40,501 nucleotides of DNA from Pseudomonadota bacterium. GTDB lineage: Bacteria > Pseudomonadota > Gammaproteobacteria > Steroidobacterales > Steroidobacteraceae. Below are positions 10,310-17,813 of the stretch, one piece after another. Each line of letters starts with the position of its first letter. Positions within the stretch are counted from its first letter, which is position 1. A model generated the notes under the pieces. It did no database searches. It was given only the letters and a program-made list of their open reading frames with translations, and was not told where the DNA came from. Made by a program: the position numbers and the translations under genes. The stretch spans positions 1 through 40,501 of the forward strand of contig JABBNZ010000033.1 of NCBI GenBank assembly GCA_019352035.1, in the 5' to 3' direction.

Positions 10310-11371
10310 ATGGCCAAGATAGACCCCTTCCTGCTCGACGTGCTGGAGAAGCGCGGCTCGGACCTGCATTTCATCGCGGGCGACCCGCCCCGGATCCGGC
10401 TGTACGGCGATCTGACGTCGCTCAGGCCCGAGAAGCTCGCCCAGGATTTCGTCAAGGATGCCCTCTACGAGATCATGCCGAAGACCTCGCAGGATCGCTT
10501 CGAGTCGAAAGACGGCGCGGACTTCGCGTATACCATTGCGGAACGCGGACGCTTCCGCGTGAACGTCATGCGCCAGTTGAACGGCATGGGAGCCGTGTTC
10601 CGCGCCATACCTTCCAAGGCTCTGACGCTCGATGAGCTGAAGCTCCCCGAGGCGGTGCGCCAGCTCTGCCGCGCCAACAACGGGCTGATCCTCGTCACCG
10701 GCAAGACGGGCTCCGGCAAATCGACCACCCTCGCCGCGATGGTCGACGACGTCAACCTGCGCGTGAAGGGGCACATCCTCACCATCGAGGATCCGATCGA
10801 GTTCGTGCACCAGCGCAAGAGCTGCCTCATCAGCCAGCGCGAGATCGGGGTGCACGCCCCGAATTTCGCATCCGCGCTGCACTCCGCCCTGCGCGAGGAC
10901 CCGGACGTCATCCTCGTCGGAGAGCTGCGGGATCTGGAGACCATGAGCATCGCGGTCACCGCGGCGGAAATGGGCATCCTCGTCATGGGCACGCTGCACA
11001 CGAACGGCGCGGCTCAGACGGTGGACCGAATGGTCAACGTCTTCCCCTCCGACAAGCAATCGCACGTGCGCACCATGCTCTCCACGTCCCTGCGCGGCGT
11101 CGTCTCGCAGCAGCTGCTGCAGCGGGCCGACAAACAGGGCCGGGTGGCGGCACTCGAGATCCTGATCAACACGCCCGCCGCCGCGAACCTGATCCGCCAG
11201 GGCAAGCTCGATCAGCTCGAGAACACCATGCAGGCCGGCGGCCAGTTCGGCATGCGCACCATGGACACCGCGATTCAACAGCTCCTCGACCAGCGGATGA
11301 TCACCGGCAAGGAGGCCTACAAGAAAGCCATCAACAAGGCGAAGTTCGAGCTGCTGAAGGACAACGGCTGA
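10310..11371 (+). CDS. PilT/PilU-family ATPase (second of two)
   Basis: The 353-residue paralogue of the preceding gene starts at ATG 10310, 20 bases downstream. It has GSDLHFIAGDPPRIRLYGDL at the N-terminus, Walker A GKTGSGKST (131-139), TIEDPIEFVHQRK, REDPDVILVGELRDLET and the His box TLHTNGAAQT. The two ATPases differ at many positions (for example NIISLEDPIEF versus HILTIEDPIEF), so they are an old pair rather than a recent duplication. PilT and PilU often work as a pair in which PilU depends on PilT; which role each plays here cannot be read directly. Same strand as the HEAT-kinase gene upstream. Confidence 0.92.
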   Translation: MAKIDPFLLDVLEKRGSDLHFIAGDPPRIRLYGDLTSLRPEKLAQDFVKDALYEIMPKTSQDRFESKDGADFAYTIAERGRFRVNVMRQLNGMGAVFRAIPSKALTLDELKLPEAVRQLCRANNGLILVTGKTGSGKSTTLAAMVDDVNLRVKGHILTIEDPIEFVHQRKSCLISQREIGVHAPNFASALHSALREDPDVILVGELRDLETMSIAVTAAEMGILVMGTLHTNGAAQTVDRMVNVFPSDKQSHVRTMLSTSLRGVVSQQLLQRADKQGRVAALEILINTPAAANLIRQGKLDQLENTMQAGGQFGMRTMDTAIQQLLDQRMITGKEAYKKAINKAKFELLKDNG

Positions 11372-11409
11372 ACCTCGAATTGCTCCGGAAAGCCCTGCCG
11401 CGCATCCTT

Positions 11410-11427
11410 TGCCCCTGGGAAGGGGCA
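11410..11427 (+). terminator. short hairpin after the second PilT-family gene
   Basis: TGCCCCT and AGGGGCA pair over 7 bp around GGGA, a GNRA-type tetraloop, 39 bases beyond the stop. No T run follows, so it may be only a 3' end stabiliser. Confidence 0.3.
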
Positions 11428-11462
11428 GGCCCAGACGACACGCGACCCCACTCTGCTGCAGC

Positions 11463-11585
11463 GGCGCGACGCCGCTCAAGCAGGCCCTGACCGACCTCAT
11501 CCCGGGTCACGAGGTCATTCTGATCGGCTCCGTGATCCGACCCGGCGTGCTCAACGGCCGCTCGGAGGTCGATTCGGCCCCATAG
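11463..11585 (+). pseudogene. possible nucleotidyltransferase-like fragment
   Basis: In the spacer before metG one frame reads LTDLIPGHEVILIGSVIRP, continues to LNGRSEVDSAP and ends at TAG 11583-11585. The GS turn followed 11 residues later by SEVD resembles the start of a nucleotidyltransferase fold (usually GSRARG...SDIDL). No start codon or ribosome site is convincing. It is either a decayed fragment or chance. Confidence 0.22.
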
Positions 11586-11586
11586 C

Positions 11587-11614
11587 CTCGCGCGGCGGGC
11601 TGCCGCCGCGCGAG
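11587..11614 (+). promoter_or_regulatory. perfect 12-bp GC hairpin just before metG
   Basis: CTCGCGCGGCGG pairs fully with CCGCCGCGCGAG around GCTG, ending 20 bases before the metG ATG. With no T run it is not a standard terminator. It covers the place of a metG -35 box, so it may be a protein-binding dyad, a roadblock between the pilT-like genes and metG, or a terminator of the factor-dependent type. Confidence 0.35.
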
Positions 11615-11622
11615 CGCTCCTG

Positions 11623-11628
11623 TAAACT
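11623..11628 (+). promoter_or_regulatory. -10 box for metG, predicted leaderless start
   Basis: TAAACT lies six bases before the metG ATG with no Shine-Dalgarno sequence between them. Transcription starting about seven bases after the box would begin at the A of the ATG. Confidence 0.4.
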
Positions 11629-11634
11629 GCCGAA

Positions 11635-13773
11635 ATGGCTGAGAAATTCTTCGTCACGACGGCGCTCCCCTACGCCAACGGTCCGTTCCATATCGGGCAC
11701 ATCATGGAGTACATCCAGGCTGATATCTGGGTGAGATTCCAGCGCATGCAGGGTAATGAGGTGCATTTCGTCGGCGCGGACGACGCCCACGGAGCGCCCA
11801 TCATGCTCAAAGCCGAAGCCGAGGGCATCACCCCCCAGGAGCTCGTGGCCCGGATCGCCGCTGGGCGGCCGCGGTACCTGCAAGGTTTCCACATCAGCTT
11901 CGATCACTGGCATTCGACCGACTCGCCGGAAAACGTAGCGCTTTCGCAGGATATCTATCGTCGTCTGAAGGAACACGGTTTCGTCTACTCGAAGCCTGTG
12001 GAGCAGTTCTACGACCCGGTCAAAGGAATGTTCCTCGCCGATCGGTATATCAAGGGCGAGTGCCCCAACTGCCACGCCAGGGATCAGTACGGCGATGCAT
12101 GCGAGGTCTGCAGCACCGTCTATGCGCCCACGGAGCTCATCGAGCCCTACTCGGCGCTCACCGGCGCGAAGCCCATTCTCAAGACGTCGGATCACCTCTT
12201 CTTCAGGCTCTCGGACCCGCGCTGCGTGGATTTCCTGAACGGCTGGACCACCACGCCGAACCGGCTGCAGCCCCAGGTCCTCAACAAGGCGCGCGAATGG
12301 CTCTCGGGCACGGGCGAGCAGGCGCTCGGGGACTGGGACATCTCCCGTGATGCACCCTACTTCGGCATTCCGATTCCGGATGCGCCGGGCAAGTACTTCT
12401 ACGTTTGGCTCGATGCGCCGATCGGCTATCTCGCATCGCTGCAGAGCTATTTCGAGAGCGGCAAGGCCAGGGCGAACGGCGAGCCGCGCAGCTTCGAGGA
12501 ATTCCTGACGGCACCGGACACGAGGCAGGTCCATTTCATCGGCAAGGACATCATCTACTTCCACACGCTCTTCTGGCCGGCGATGCTGAGGTTCGCGGGA
12601 CCGCCCTACAAGGTCCCCGACAACGTGTACGTGCACGGCTTCATCACCGTTTCGGGCGAGAAGATGTCGAAGTCGCGCGGCACCGGGATCAGCCCGCTGC
12701 GCTATCTCGATATCGGAATGAATCCCGAGTGGCTGCGGTACTACATCGCCGCCAAGCTCAATGCCAACGTCGAGGACCTGGATTTCAACCCTGAGGACTT
12801 CCTCGCCCGGGTCAACAGCGATCTCATCGGCAAGTACGTCAACATCGCGAGCCGCGCGGCCAACTTCATCACCCGGCATTTCGGCGGCGCCCTGGCGTAC
12901 GCAGGCGGCGCGCAAGCGCTGCGCCAGCATGCCGCGGAAGCGGCGGATCAGGTCCGCGAGAGCTACGCGGCGCGCGAATTCGGCCGCGCGATGCGGGAGA
13001 TCATGGCGCACGCCGACCGCATCAACCAGGAGTTCGACGCGCGCCAGCCCTGGGTGCTGGCGAAAGACCCGGCCAGGCACGCGGAGCTGCAGGACATCTG
13101 CTCACGCACGCTCTACGGCTTCAAGCTCTTGAGCGTGCTGCTCGCACCCGTTCTTCCCGAGGTCGGCGCGCGCGTCGCCCGGGAGCTCTTCGGCCTCGAC
13201 CGCGCGTTGCGCTGGTCGGATGCGCTCGAGCCGCCGCAACGCGTGAAGCCCTATCAGCACCTGATGACCCGCGTCGACCCGAAGCAGCTGGATGCGTTGT
13301 TCGAGCCGGACAGTCCGGCTGCAGCGGTGACTGCGGCCCCGCCGCGCGCAGCGAGCAATGCATCTGCCGCCGCAAAGCCGGCGGCCGCCAAATCCGGCGC
13401 CGCATCGGCCGCGCCCGTTGCCACGGGCGAGGCCGCATCTTCCGTCCCGACGATCTCCATCGAGGAGTTCAAGCGGCTCGACCTGCGCGTGGCGCGCATC
13501 GTCGCCGCGGAGCACGTGACGGGCGCCGACAAGCTCCTGAAGCTCACGCTCGACCTCGGCACCGAGACCCGCACGGTATTCGCGGGCATCAAGTCCGCGT
13601 ACGACCCGGCGACGCTCGCGGGCCGCCTCACCCTCATGGTGGCGAACCTGGCTCCTCGAAAGATGAAGTTCGGCATCTCCGAAGGCATGGTGCTCGCCGC
13701 GAGCAACGAGTCCGGAGGTCCTTACCTGCTCTCGCCGGACAGCGGCGCCGTGCCGGGCATGCGGGTGAGTTGA
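11635..13773 (+). CDS. metG: Methionyl-tRNA synthetase
   Basis: MetG charges tRNA-Met (initiator and elongator) with methionine. The 712-residue enzyme has the class I signature HIGH at 19-22 and KMSKS at 343-347. A zinc knuckle lies at C143, C146, C156 and C159. The [12 protein letters not shown]-type C-terminal anticodon-domain features (as [12 protein letters not shown]) are present. An Ala-rich linker (about 560-600) joins it to a C-terminal EMAP/Trbp111-type tRNA-binding domain (607-712, beginning [16 protein letters not shown]), as in dimeric E. coli MetG. The ATG has no Shine-Dalgarno but a -10-like box directly upstream. The RsxB gene follows after 7 bases. Confidence 0.98.
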   Translation: MAEKFFVTTALPYANGPFHIGHIMEYIQADIWVRFQRMQGNEVHFVGADDAHGAPIMLKAEAEGITPQELVARIAAGRPRYLQGFHISFDHWHSTDSPENVALSQDIYRRLKEHGFVYSKPVEQFYDPVKGMFLADRYIKGECPNCHARDQYGDACEVCSTVYAPTELIEPYSALTGAKPILKTSDHLFFRLSDPRCVDFLNGWTTTPNRLQPQVLNKAREWLSGTGEQALGDWDISRDAPYFGIPIPDAPGKYFYVWLDAPIGYLASLQSYFESGKARANGEPRSFEEFLTAPDTRQVHFIGKDIIYFHTLFWPAMLRFAGPPYKVPDNVYVHGFITVSGEKMSKSRGTGISPLRYLDIGMNPEWLRYYIAAKLNANVEDLDFNPEDFLARVNSDLIGKYVNIASRAANFITRHFGGALAYAGGAQALRQHAAEAADQVRESYAAREFGRAMREIMAHADRINQEFDARQPWVLAKDPARHAELQDICSRTLYGFKLLSVLLAPVLPEVGARVARELFGLDRALRWSDALEPPQRVKPYQHLMTRVDPKQLDALFEPDSPAAAVTAAPPRAASNASAAAKPAAAKSGAASAAPVATGEAASSVPTISIEEFKRLDLRVARIVAAEHVTGADKLLKLTLDLGTETRTVFAGIKSAYDPATLAGRLTLMVANLAPRKMKFGISEGMVLAASNESGGPYLLSPDSGAVPGMRVS

Positions 13774-13780
13774 GTGCGGC

Positions 13781-14341
13781 ATGGCGAGCGCCGACGACAT
13801 CGATGCGCTTCTGCCGCAGACTCAGTGCACGCGCTGCGGCTATCAGGGCTGCCGGCCCTACGCCGAAGCGATCGCACGCGGCGACGCCGGAATCAATCAA
13901 TGCCCGCCGGGGGGCGCCGCCACGATCGCGGCGCTCGCACGGCTCCTGCGGCGCGGCCCGCTGCCGCTGAATCCGGCCAACGGCGTCGAAGGGCCGCAGC
14001 TCGTGGCGCAGATCGACGAGGCGGCGTGCATCGGCTGCGCCAGATGTCTGCCTCCCTGCCCGGTCGATGCGATCGTCGGCGCGCGCAAGCAGATGCATAC
14101 GGTGGTCCTCGAGCTATGCACCGGCTGCGAGCTGTGCATCGCGCCCTGTCCGGTGGATTGCATCACCATGGTCCCGCGCACGTCCGTGGCTGATGCGCCT
14201 GCCGCGCCCGACGCGCGATCCAATCGGCGGCGCTTCCACGCGCACAACGAGCGCATTGCCCGCCGCGCCCGTGAGCGCGACGCGCTCCTCGCTTCGCGCA
14301 AGCAGATGGCCGCGCCAAGCCCCCTGCCCCGAGAGATGTGA
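13781..14341 (+). CDS. rsxB: RnfB/RsxB-type ferredoxin, soluble orphan form
   Basis: The 186-residue iron-sulfur protein has the RnfB Fe-S domain (C16, C19, C24, C41) and two [4Fe-4S] motifs (C83, C86, C89, C93 and C113, C116, C119, C123, the last in each followed by Pro). A basic, Arg/Ala-rich tail follows. RnfB normally carries an N-terminal membrane helix and works in the six-subunit RnfABCDGE complex; here there is no hydrophobic segment and no other rnf gene nearby. The place between metG and nth is a familiar one for this protein in related bacteria. A role as a soluble electron carrier, perhaps keeping the Nth cluster or redox-sensor clusters reduced, is inference from the neighbour only. 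Confidence 0.88.
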   Translation: MASADDIDALLPQTQCTRCGYQGCRPYAEAIARGDAGINQCPPGGAATIAALARLLRRGPLPLNPANGVEGPQLVAQIDEAACIGCARCLPPCPVDAIVGARKQMHTVVLELCTGCELCIAPCPVDCITMVPRTSVADAPAAPDARSNRRRFHAHNERIARRARERDALLASRKQMAAPSPLPREM

Positions 14342-14350
14342 GCTTCCACT

Positions 14351-15079
14351 TTGCACGCCGCCACCCGCCGCGCCATCTTCCGCCGCCTCGCAACCGCCAA
14401 CCCCGAGCCGAAAACGGAGCTCGAGCACTCGAGCCCCTTCGAGCTGCTGGTCGCCGTCATGCTCTCGGCCCACACCACCGACAAGAGCGTCAACGCCGCG
14501 ACGCGCAAGCTCTTCCCCATCGCCAACACCCCCGAGGCCATCCTGGCCCTCGGCGAGGAGGGCGTGAAGCCCTATCTGAAATCCGTAGGCCTCTACAACG
14601 CCAAGTCGAAGAACCTGATCGGCCTCTGCCGCAGGCTGGTCGAGCTCCACGGCGGCGAGGTGCCCGCCGACCGCGAGTCGCTCGAGGCGCTGCCCGGCGT
14701 CGGCCGCAAGACGGCCAATGTGGTTCTCAACATCATCTTCGGTGAGACCGAGATCGCAGTGGACACTCACATCTTCCGGGTGGCCAACCGCACCGGCCTG
14801 GCCCCAGGCAGGACTCCTCGCGCCGTAGAAGACGCGCTCACCGCGAACACTCCCGCGGAATTCAGGCGCAACGCGCACCACTGGCTCATCCTGCACGGCC
14901 GCTACGTCTGCACCGCCCGCCTTCCCGCCTGCCCGAGGTGCATCATCCGCGACCTCTGCGAATACTCCGACAAAACGACGCCGCAGCCTGTGCCGCCCCA
15001 TTCACGGCGGTTCCGCAAGGACTCTCCGCGATCGACGGTGCGGACCCGAAAGTCAGGGCCCTTCGGCGGGGAGCGCTGA
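14351..15079 (+). CDS. nth: Endonuclease III (DNA glycosylase/AP lyase)
   Basis: Nth removes oxidised pyrimidines in base excision repair and cleaves the abasic site. The 242-residue protein has the helix-hairpin-helix LPGVGRKTANVV with the catalytic Lys K120, and D138 in the GPD loop, exactly the E. coli numbering. That supports the TTG start at 14351 although no strong Shine-Dalgarno is seen. The [4Fe-4S] ligands follow the C-x6-C-x2-C-x5-C pattern (CTARLPACPRCIIRDLC). A C-terminal extension of about 40 residues, rich in Pro, Arg and Ser, goes beyond the E. coli length of 211. The gene starts 9 bases after rsxB and stops just before DUF1841. Confidence 0.95.
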   Translation: MHAATRRAIFRRLATANPEPKTELEHSSPFELLVAVMLSAHTTDKSVNAATRKLFPIANTPEAILALGEEGVKPYLKSVGLYNAKSKNLIGLCRRLVELHGGEVPADRESLEALPGVGRKTANVVLNIIFGETEIAVDTHIFRVANRTGLAPGRTPRAVEDALTANTPAEFRRNAHHWLILHGRYVCTARLPACPRCIIRDLCEYSDKTTPQPVPPHSRRFRKDSPRSTVRTRKSGPFGGER

Positions 15080-15081
15080 GA

Positions 15082-15513
15082 GTGCCCGTGTTCGGCGGCC
15101 AATCCCGTGAGCAGCTGCGCCAGATGTACCTGGACGCCTGGCGAAAATACACCGCCCGCCGGCCGCTCGAGCCGCTCGAGGCCCAGCTCGCCGCCGTGAT
15201 CGCCGAGCATCCCGAATACGTGCCGCTGCTGGAAGCCGGCCCCCCCGCGCTCGAGGCCGACTACACCCCCGAAGGCGGCCAGGCGAACCCGTTCCTGCAC
15301 ATGGGCCTGCACCTCGCGATCCGCGAGCAGGTGGCCACCGACCGCCCCACCGGCATCGCCGAGGTCCACGAAGGACTCTCCCGGCGCCTGGGCGGCCCCC
15401 ACGCCGCCGAGCACGCCATGCTCGAAGTCCTCGCGGAAACCCTTTGGGAATCCCAGCGCTGCGCCCGCGCCCCCGACGAGCAAATCTATCTGGAGCGCCT
15501 CCGCGCCCTTTGA
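15082..15513 (+). CDS. DUF1841 family protein
   Basis: The 143-residue protein reads VFGGQSREQLRQMYLDAW, then PLEPLEAQLAAVIAEHPEY, and NPFLHMGLHLAIREQ, a pattern I recognise as DUF1841, a family usually found next to nth in gamma- and betaproteobacteria. No function is known to me. GTG 15082 is chosen because GGGGAG ends 8 bases upstream. The frame is open further upstream (to 14938) but that part overlaps nth and is not conserved-looking. It ends the metG-rsxB-nth-DUF1841 run and converges with a peptidase remnant. Confidence 0.82.
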   Translation: MPVFGGQSREQLRQMYLDAWRKYTARRPLEPLEAQLAAVIAEHPEYVPLLEAGPPALEADYTPEGGQANPFLHMGLHLAIREQVATDRPTGIAEVHEGLSRRLGGPHAAEHAMLEVLAETLWESQRCARAPDEQIYLERLRAL

Positions 15514-15534
15514 TGCCTCCGCCTGCGGGCTCGG

Positions 15535-15890
15535 TCAATGCAAATACGTGTGCAAGAACCCGCCGATGGCCTTGAGCACCGCGACGCGGCTGTGTTCGTG
15601 CGCGAGCCAGTGATCCGATCCCTTCAGCCTCATGAACGTGACACGTTTGCCCGCTTTGCGCAGGGCAGTCTCCATTTGCAGTGATTGCGTCAGTCGTAGA
15701 CGACCACCTCGCCTCCTGATTCGCTCGACCGTTCCCAGGCCACCACGCGTCCGTTGTCGCTCAGCGTCAGATCCATGCGCCGCGCCGGCGCGCCGAAGGC
15801 CGTGGCGAGATCGGTCGGTGATTGCGCCGCCCAGACGGGCGCGCCCAACGCCATCGCCAGGATCAACACCACACGCTGCAGTGTGCTCAC
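15535..15890 (-). pseudogene. Remnant of an exported S9 (prolyl oligopeptidase-type) peptidase, middle deleted
   Basis: From GTG 15888-15890 (with a strong AGGAGG-like site upstream) the minus strand encodes a signal peptide (about 21 residues, ending PVWA) and a short start of a propeller-like domain: MDLTLSDNGRVVAWERSSE. It stops at 15690 after EVVVYD. In a second frame, overlapping the stop, comes QSLQMETALRKAGKRVTFMR, continuing through GSDHWLAHEHSR to the stop at 15535. That is the last helix and catalytic-His region (H of DHW) of an S9 alpha/beta hydrolase. Most of the propeller and the catalytic Ser/Asp region is missing. Family members are usually 600-700 residues; about 118 remain. 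Confidence 0.8.
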
Positions 15891-15943
15891 TCCCCCTCCT
15901 CGCGTCTCTCGCCGGCCCGGTGTGGTTGTTGCGGGGCGGCCGG

Positions 15944-15949
15944 ATCATA
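15944..15949 (-). promoter_or_regulatory. possible -10 box of the peptidase remnant
   Basis: TATGAT on the minus strand (5 of 6) lies 54 bases before the GTG of the remnant. A weak TTGCGG is 15 bases further upstream. The control region seems to have survived the loss of the gene body. Confidence 0.3.
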
Positions 15950-15971
15950 CCAAAGCACGATCCACCGCAAA

Positions 15972-16718
15972 TTATGCCGCCCCCGAGGCCCCCACAGCGG
16001 CCGCCGCCAGCGCCGCCTCCAGCCCTTCCCCCGGCATCGCCCTGAGCGCCGCCAGCTCAGCGCCGCTCCACTGCCGCGCGATCCTCCCGCCGAGAAGCAG
16101 CACCGCCCGGTCCGAGTAACGCTCGACCACATCCAGCGCGTGGGTGGCGAGCAGGACGGCGCAGCGGCCCGCAGACACGCGCGCTCGCAAGTGCTTCTTC
16201 AGGACCAGCGCGCTCGCCGGATCGAGCCCGTTGAAAGCCTCGTCCAGCACCACGAGCGCCGGCTCGCCGAGCAACGCCAGGAGCACCGCGAGCTTCTGCT
16301 TCGTGCCGAGCGAGTACGCCCCGACGAAGCGATCGAGCATGTCCGTGAAGGCGAACTCGTCGGCCAGCGCGAGGACGTCCGCGTCGATCGCGGCGAGCCC
16401 CTTGGCGGCGGCATGGACCTCCAGGCACTGCCGGCCGGTCAGGAGGTTCGGGAGCCCCTCCGGGGCGCAGCCAAAGCCGAGGCGCCTCTTCGCGCCCATC
16501 GCCTCCTGCCGCAATGAATGACCGCAGATGGAAATGCTGCCCGCCGAGGGAATCAACATCCCCGCGATGCAATGCAGCAGCGTCGTCTTGCCGCTGGCGT
16601 TCGGTCCCAGGAGCGCCAGCCATTCTCCCCTGGAAATCTCGAGGTCCACGCCCGAGAGCACCACCAGCTTGTCGTAGCCGGCATGGAGGCCGCGGACCTG
16701 CAGTGCAACGCCCCTCAT
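15972..16718 (-). CDS. ABC transporter ATP-binding protein
   Basis: The 248-residue ATPase has Walker A GPNASGKTT (38-46), an LSGGQ-equivalent YSLGTKQKL, Walker B ALVVLDEAF with the catalytic Glu, and the switch His in ATHALD. The layout (QVRGLHAGYDKLVVLSGVDL at the start, one nucleotide-binding domain) fits exporter-type ABC proteins of the CcmA/ABC-2 kind. The Ala-rich tail is featureless. It lies 36 bases after the putative permease gene on the same strand. The substrate is unknown; nothing nearby identifies it. Confidence 0.9.
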   Translation of the reverse strand: MRGVALQVRGLHAGYDKLVVLSGVDLEISRGEWLALLGPNASGKTTLLHCIAGMLIPSAGSISICGHSLRQEAMGAKRRLGFGCAPEGLPNLLTGRQCLEVHAAAKGLAAIDADVLALADEFAFTDMLDRFVGAYSLGTKQKLAVLLALLGEPALVVLDEAFNGLDPASALVLKKHLRARVSAGRCAVLLATHALDVVERYSDRAVLLLGGRIARQWSGAELAALRAMPGEGLEAALAAAAVGASGAA

Positions 16719-16754
16719 CGCCCGACCGTCATCGCGTGACCCATTATCCCCGCC

Positions 16755-17792
16755 TTAGGTCCCGCGGCCGGCTGCACCGAGGCCCACGCGGTGGCAGGCT
16801 CGCACGCAGGCTACCCCGATCGCGGCACAGGAGATCGCGAGGTAAGCCGAAGCGATCGCCGATCCCACGCGAAGCGCCTGCGGGTAATCGACCGCGCAGG
16901 AGAGCAAGATCACGACGGCAAGCACGGCCGCCTGCTTGACCGCGACCTGCCAGATGAATGCGGCGACAAAGGTCCGCCGGCGAATCGTGGTCGGGGCCAA
17001 CCAGCGCGCCGCATCGCCCGCGGCTCGAACGGCCGCCGTGGAGAGCGAAAGAAGCGTGAAGACCGTCAGGCAGCCCGCCGCTACGGCGATCGCGACCTCG
17101 CCCGGATCCCGGCGTCCGGCGGGAATCGCAAGCAGTGCAAACAGCATCACCCGCGAGGTCCTGGGCCTGCTGAAGATGCGCCCCTGCGCCACCGGCCAGT
17201 AGGAGAGCGGCACGAGCGAGGGCGCCGTGGCCCAGTGCGGCCGCGCGCGGCGCACGCTCGCGTAATGCCAGCCTGGCGATCCTGTCGCGGCACCACCGCT
17301 CAACGGCGAGCCGGCCAAGGTGCCGGTCAGTGCGCCCGCGGCCACGACGTAAACGAGCCGCACCGCCGCGGCCGCCGCGAGCCAGCCGACGATCCAGGCG
17401 AGTCCCACGGCCGCGATCGCGGCCAGAAGCCGGATGGCGGCGGCCAGCACCAGCCGCAGGACCGATGAGCTCGGTACGGGCAGAGCGGCGAGCCACGAGA
17501 TCGCGGCGTCAGACCGCATGCGCTCCTGGCGGCGGACGGCGGACAGCCCGAACAGGCACGCGCTGACCGCGAAGGTTATGATCGGGCTCGCGCCGAACCA
17601 CTGGAGTATCGCACCGGTCGGCGGAACCGCGAGGACCACCGCGACCAGAGCAGCGCACAGCGCCCCGATGCCGAGCGTGCGCGCGCGCCTCAGACGAAAC
17701 GCGTTCCGCCAGCGCAGCAGCGCCGCGGCCAGATGCGGCCGGCGGCTGAGCCGCCGCGGTACGTTTGCCGGAAGTGAGCCTGGTTGCGACAC
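16755..17792 (-). CDS. Putative ABC transporter permease, multi-pass membrane protein
   Basis: The 345-residue protein has about seven hydrophobic segments: near residues 41-63, 70-86, 110-140, 143-160, 215-228, 234-256 and 270-300, with a short one at the end. I recognise no specific family. Its partner is inferred to be the ATPase that follows. The start is GTG 17790-17792, 21 bases after the lpdA stop, so the pair may be co-transcribed with the pyruvate dehydrogenase operon. The N-terminal 40 residues are basic (NVPRRLSRRPH, RLRRARTL), consistent with a cytoplasmic start. Confidence 0.65.
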   Translation of the reverse strand: MSQPGSLPANVPRRLSRRPHLAAALLRWRNAFRLRRARTLGIGALCAALVAVVLAVPPTGAILQWFGASPIITFAVSACLFGLSAVRRQERMRSDAAISWLAALPVPSSSVLRLVLAAAIRLLAAIAAVGLAWIVGWLAAAAAVRLVYVVAAGALTGTLAGSPLSGGAATGSPGWHYASVRRARPHWATAPSLVPLSYWPVAQGRIFSRPRTSRVMLFALLAIPAGRRDPGEVAIAVAAGCLTVFTLLSLSTAAVRAAGDAARWLAPTTIRRRTFVAAFIWQVAVKQAAVLAVVILLSCAVDYPQALRVGSAIASAYLAISCAAIGVACVRACHRVGLGAAGRGT

Positions 17793-17813
17793 TTCCGCGT
17801 CCGCCCGCCGCCG

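Noticed and set aside
14938-15081. Longer N-terminus for the DUF1841 protein
   Set aside because: It would overlap nth by 142 bases, and a good ribosome site stands before GTG 15082.
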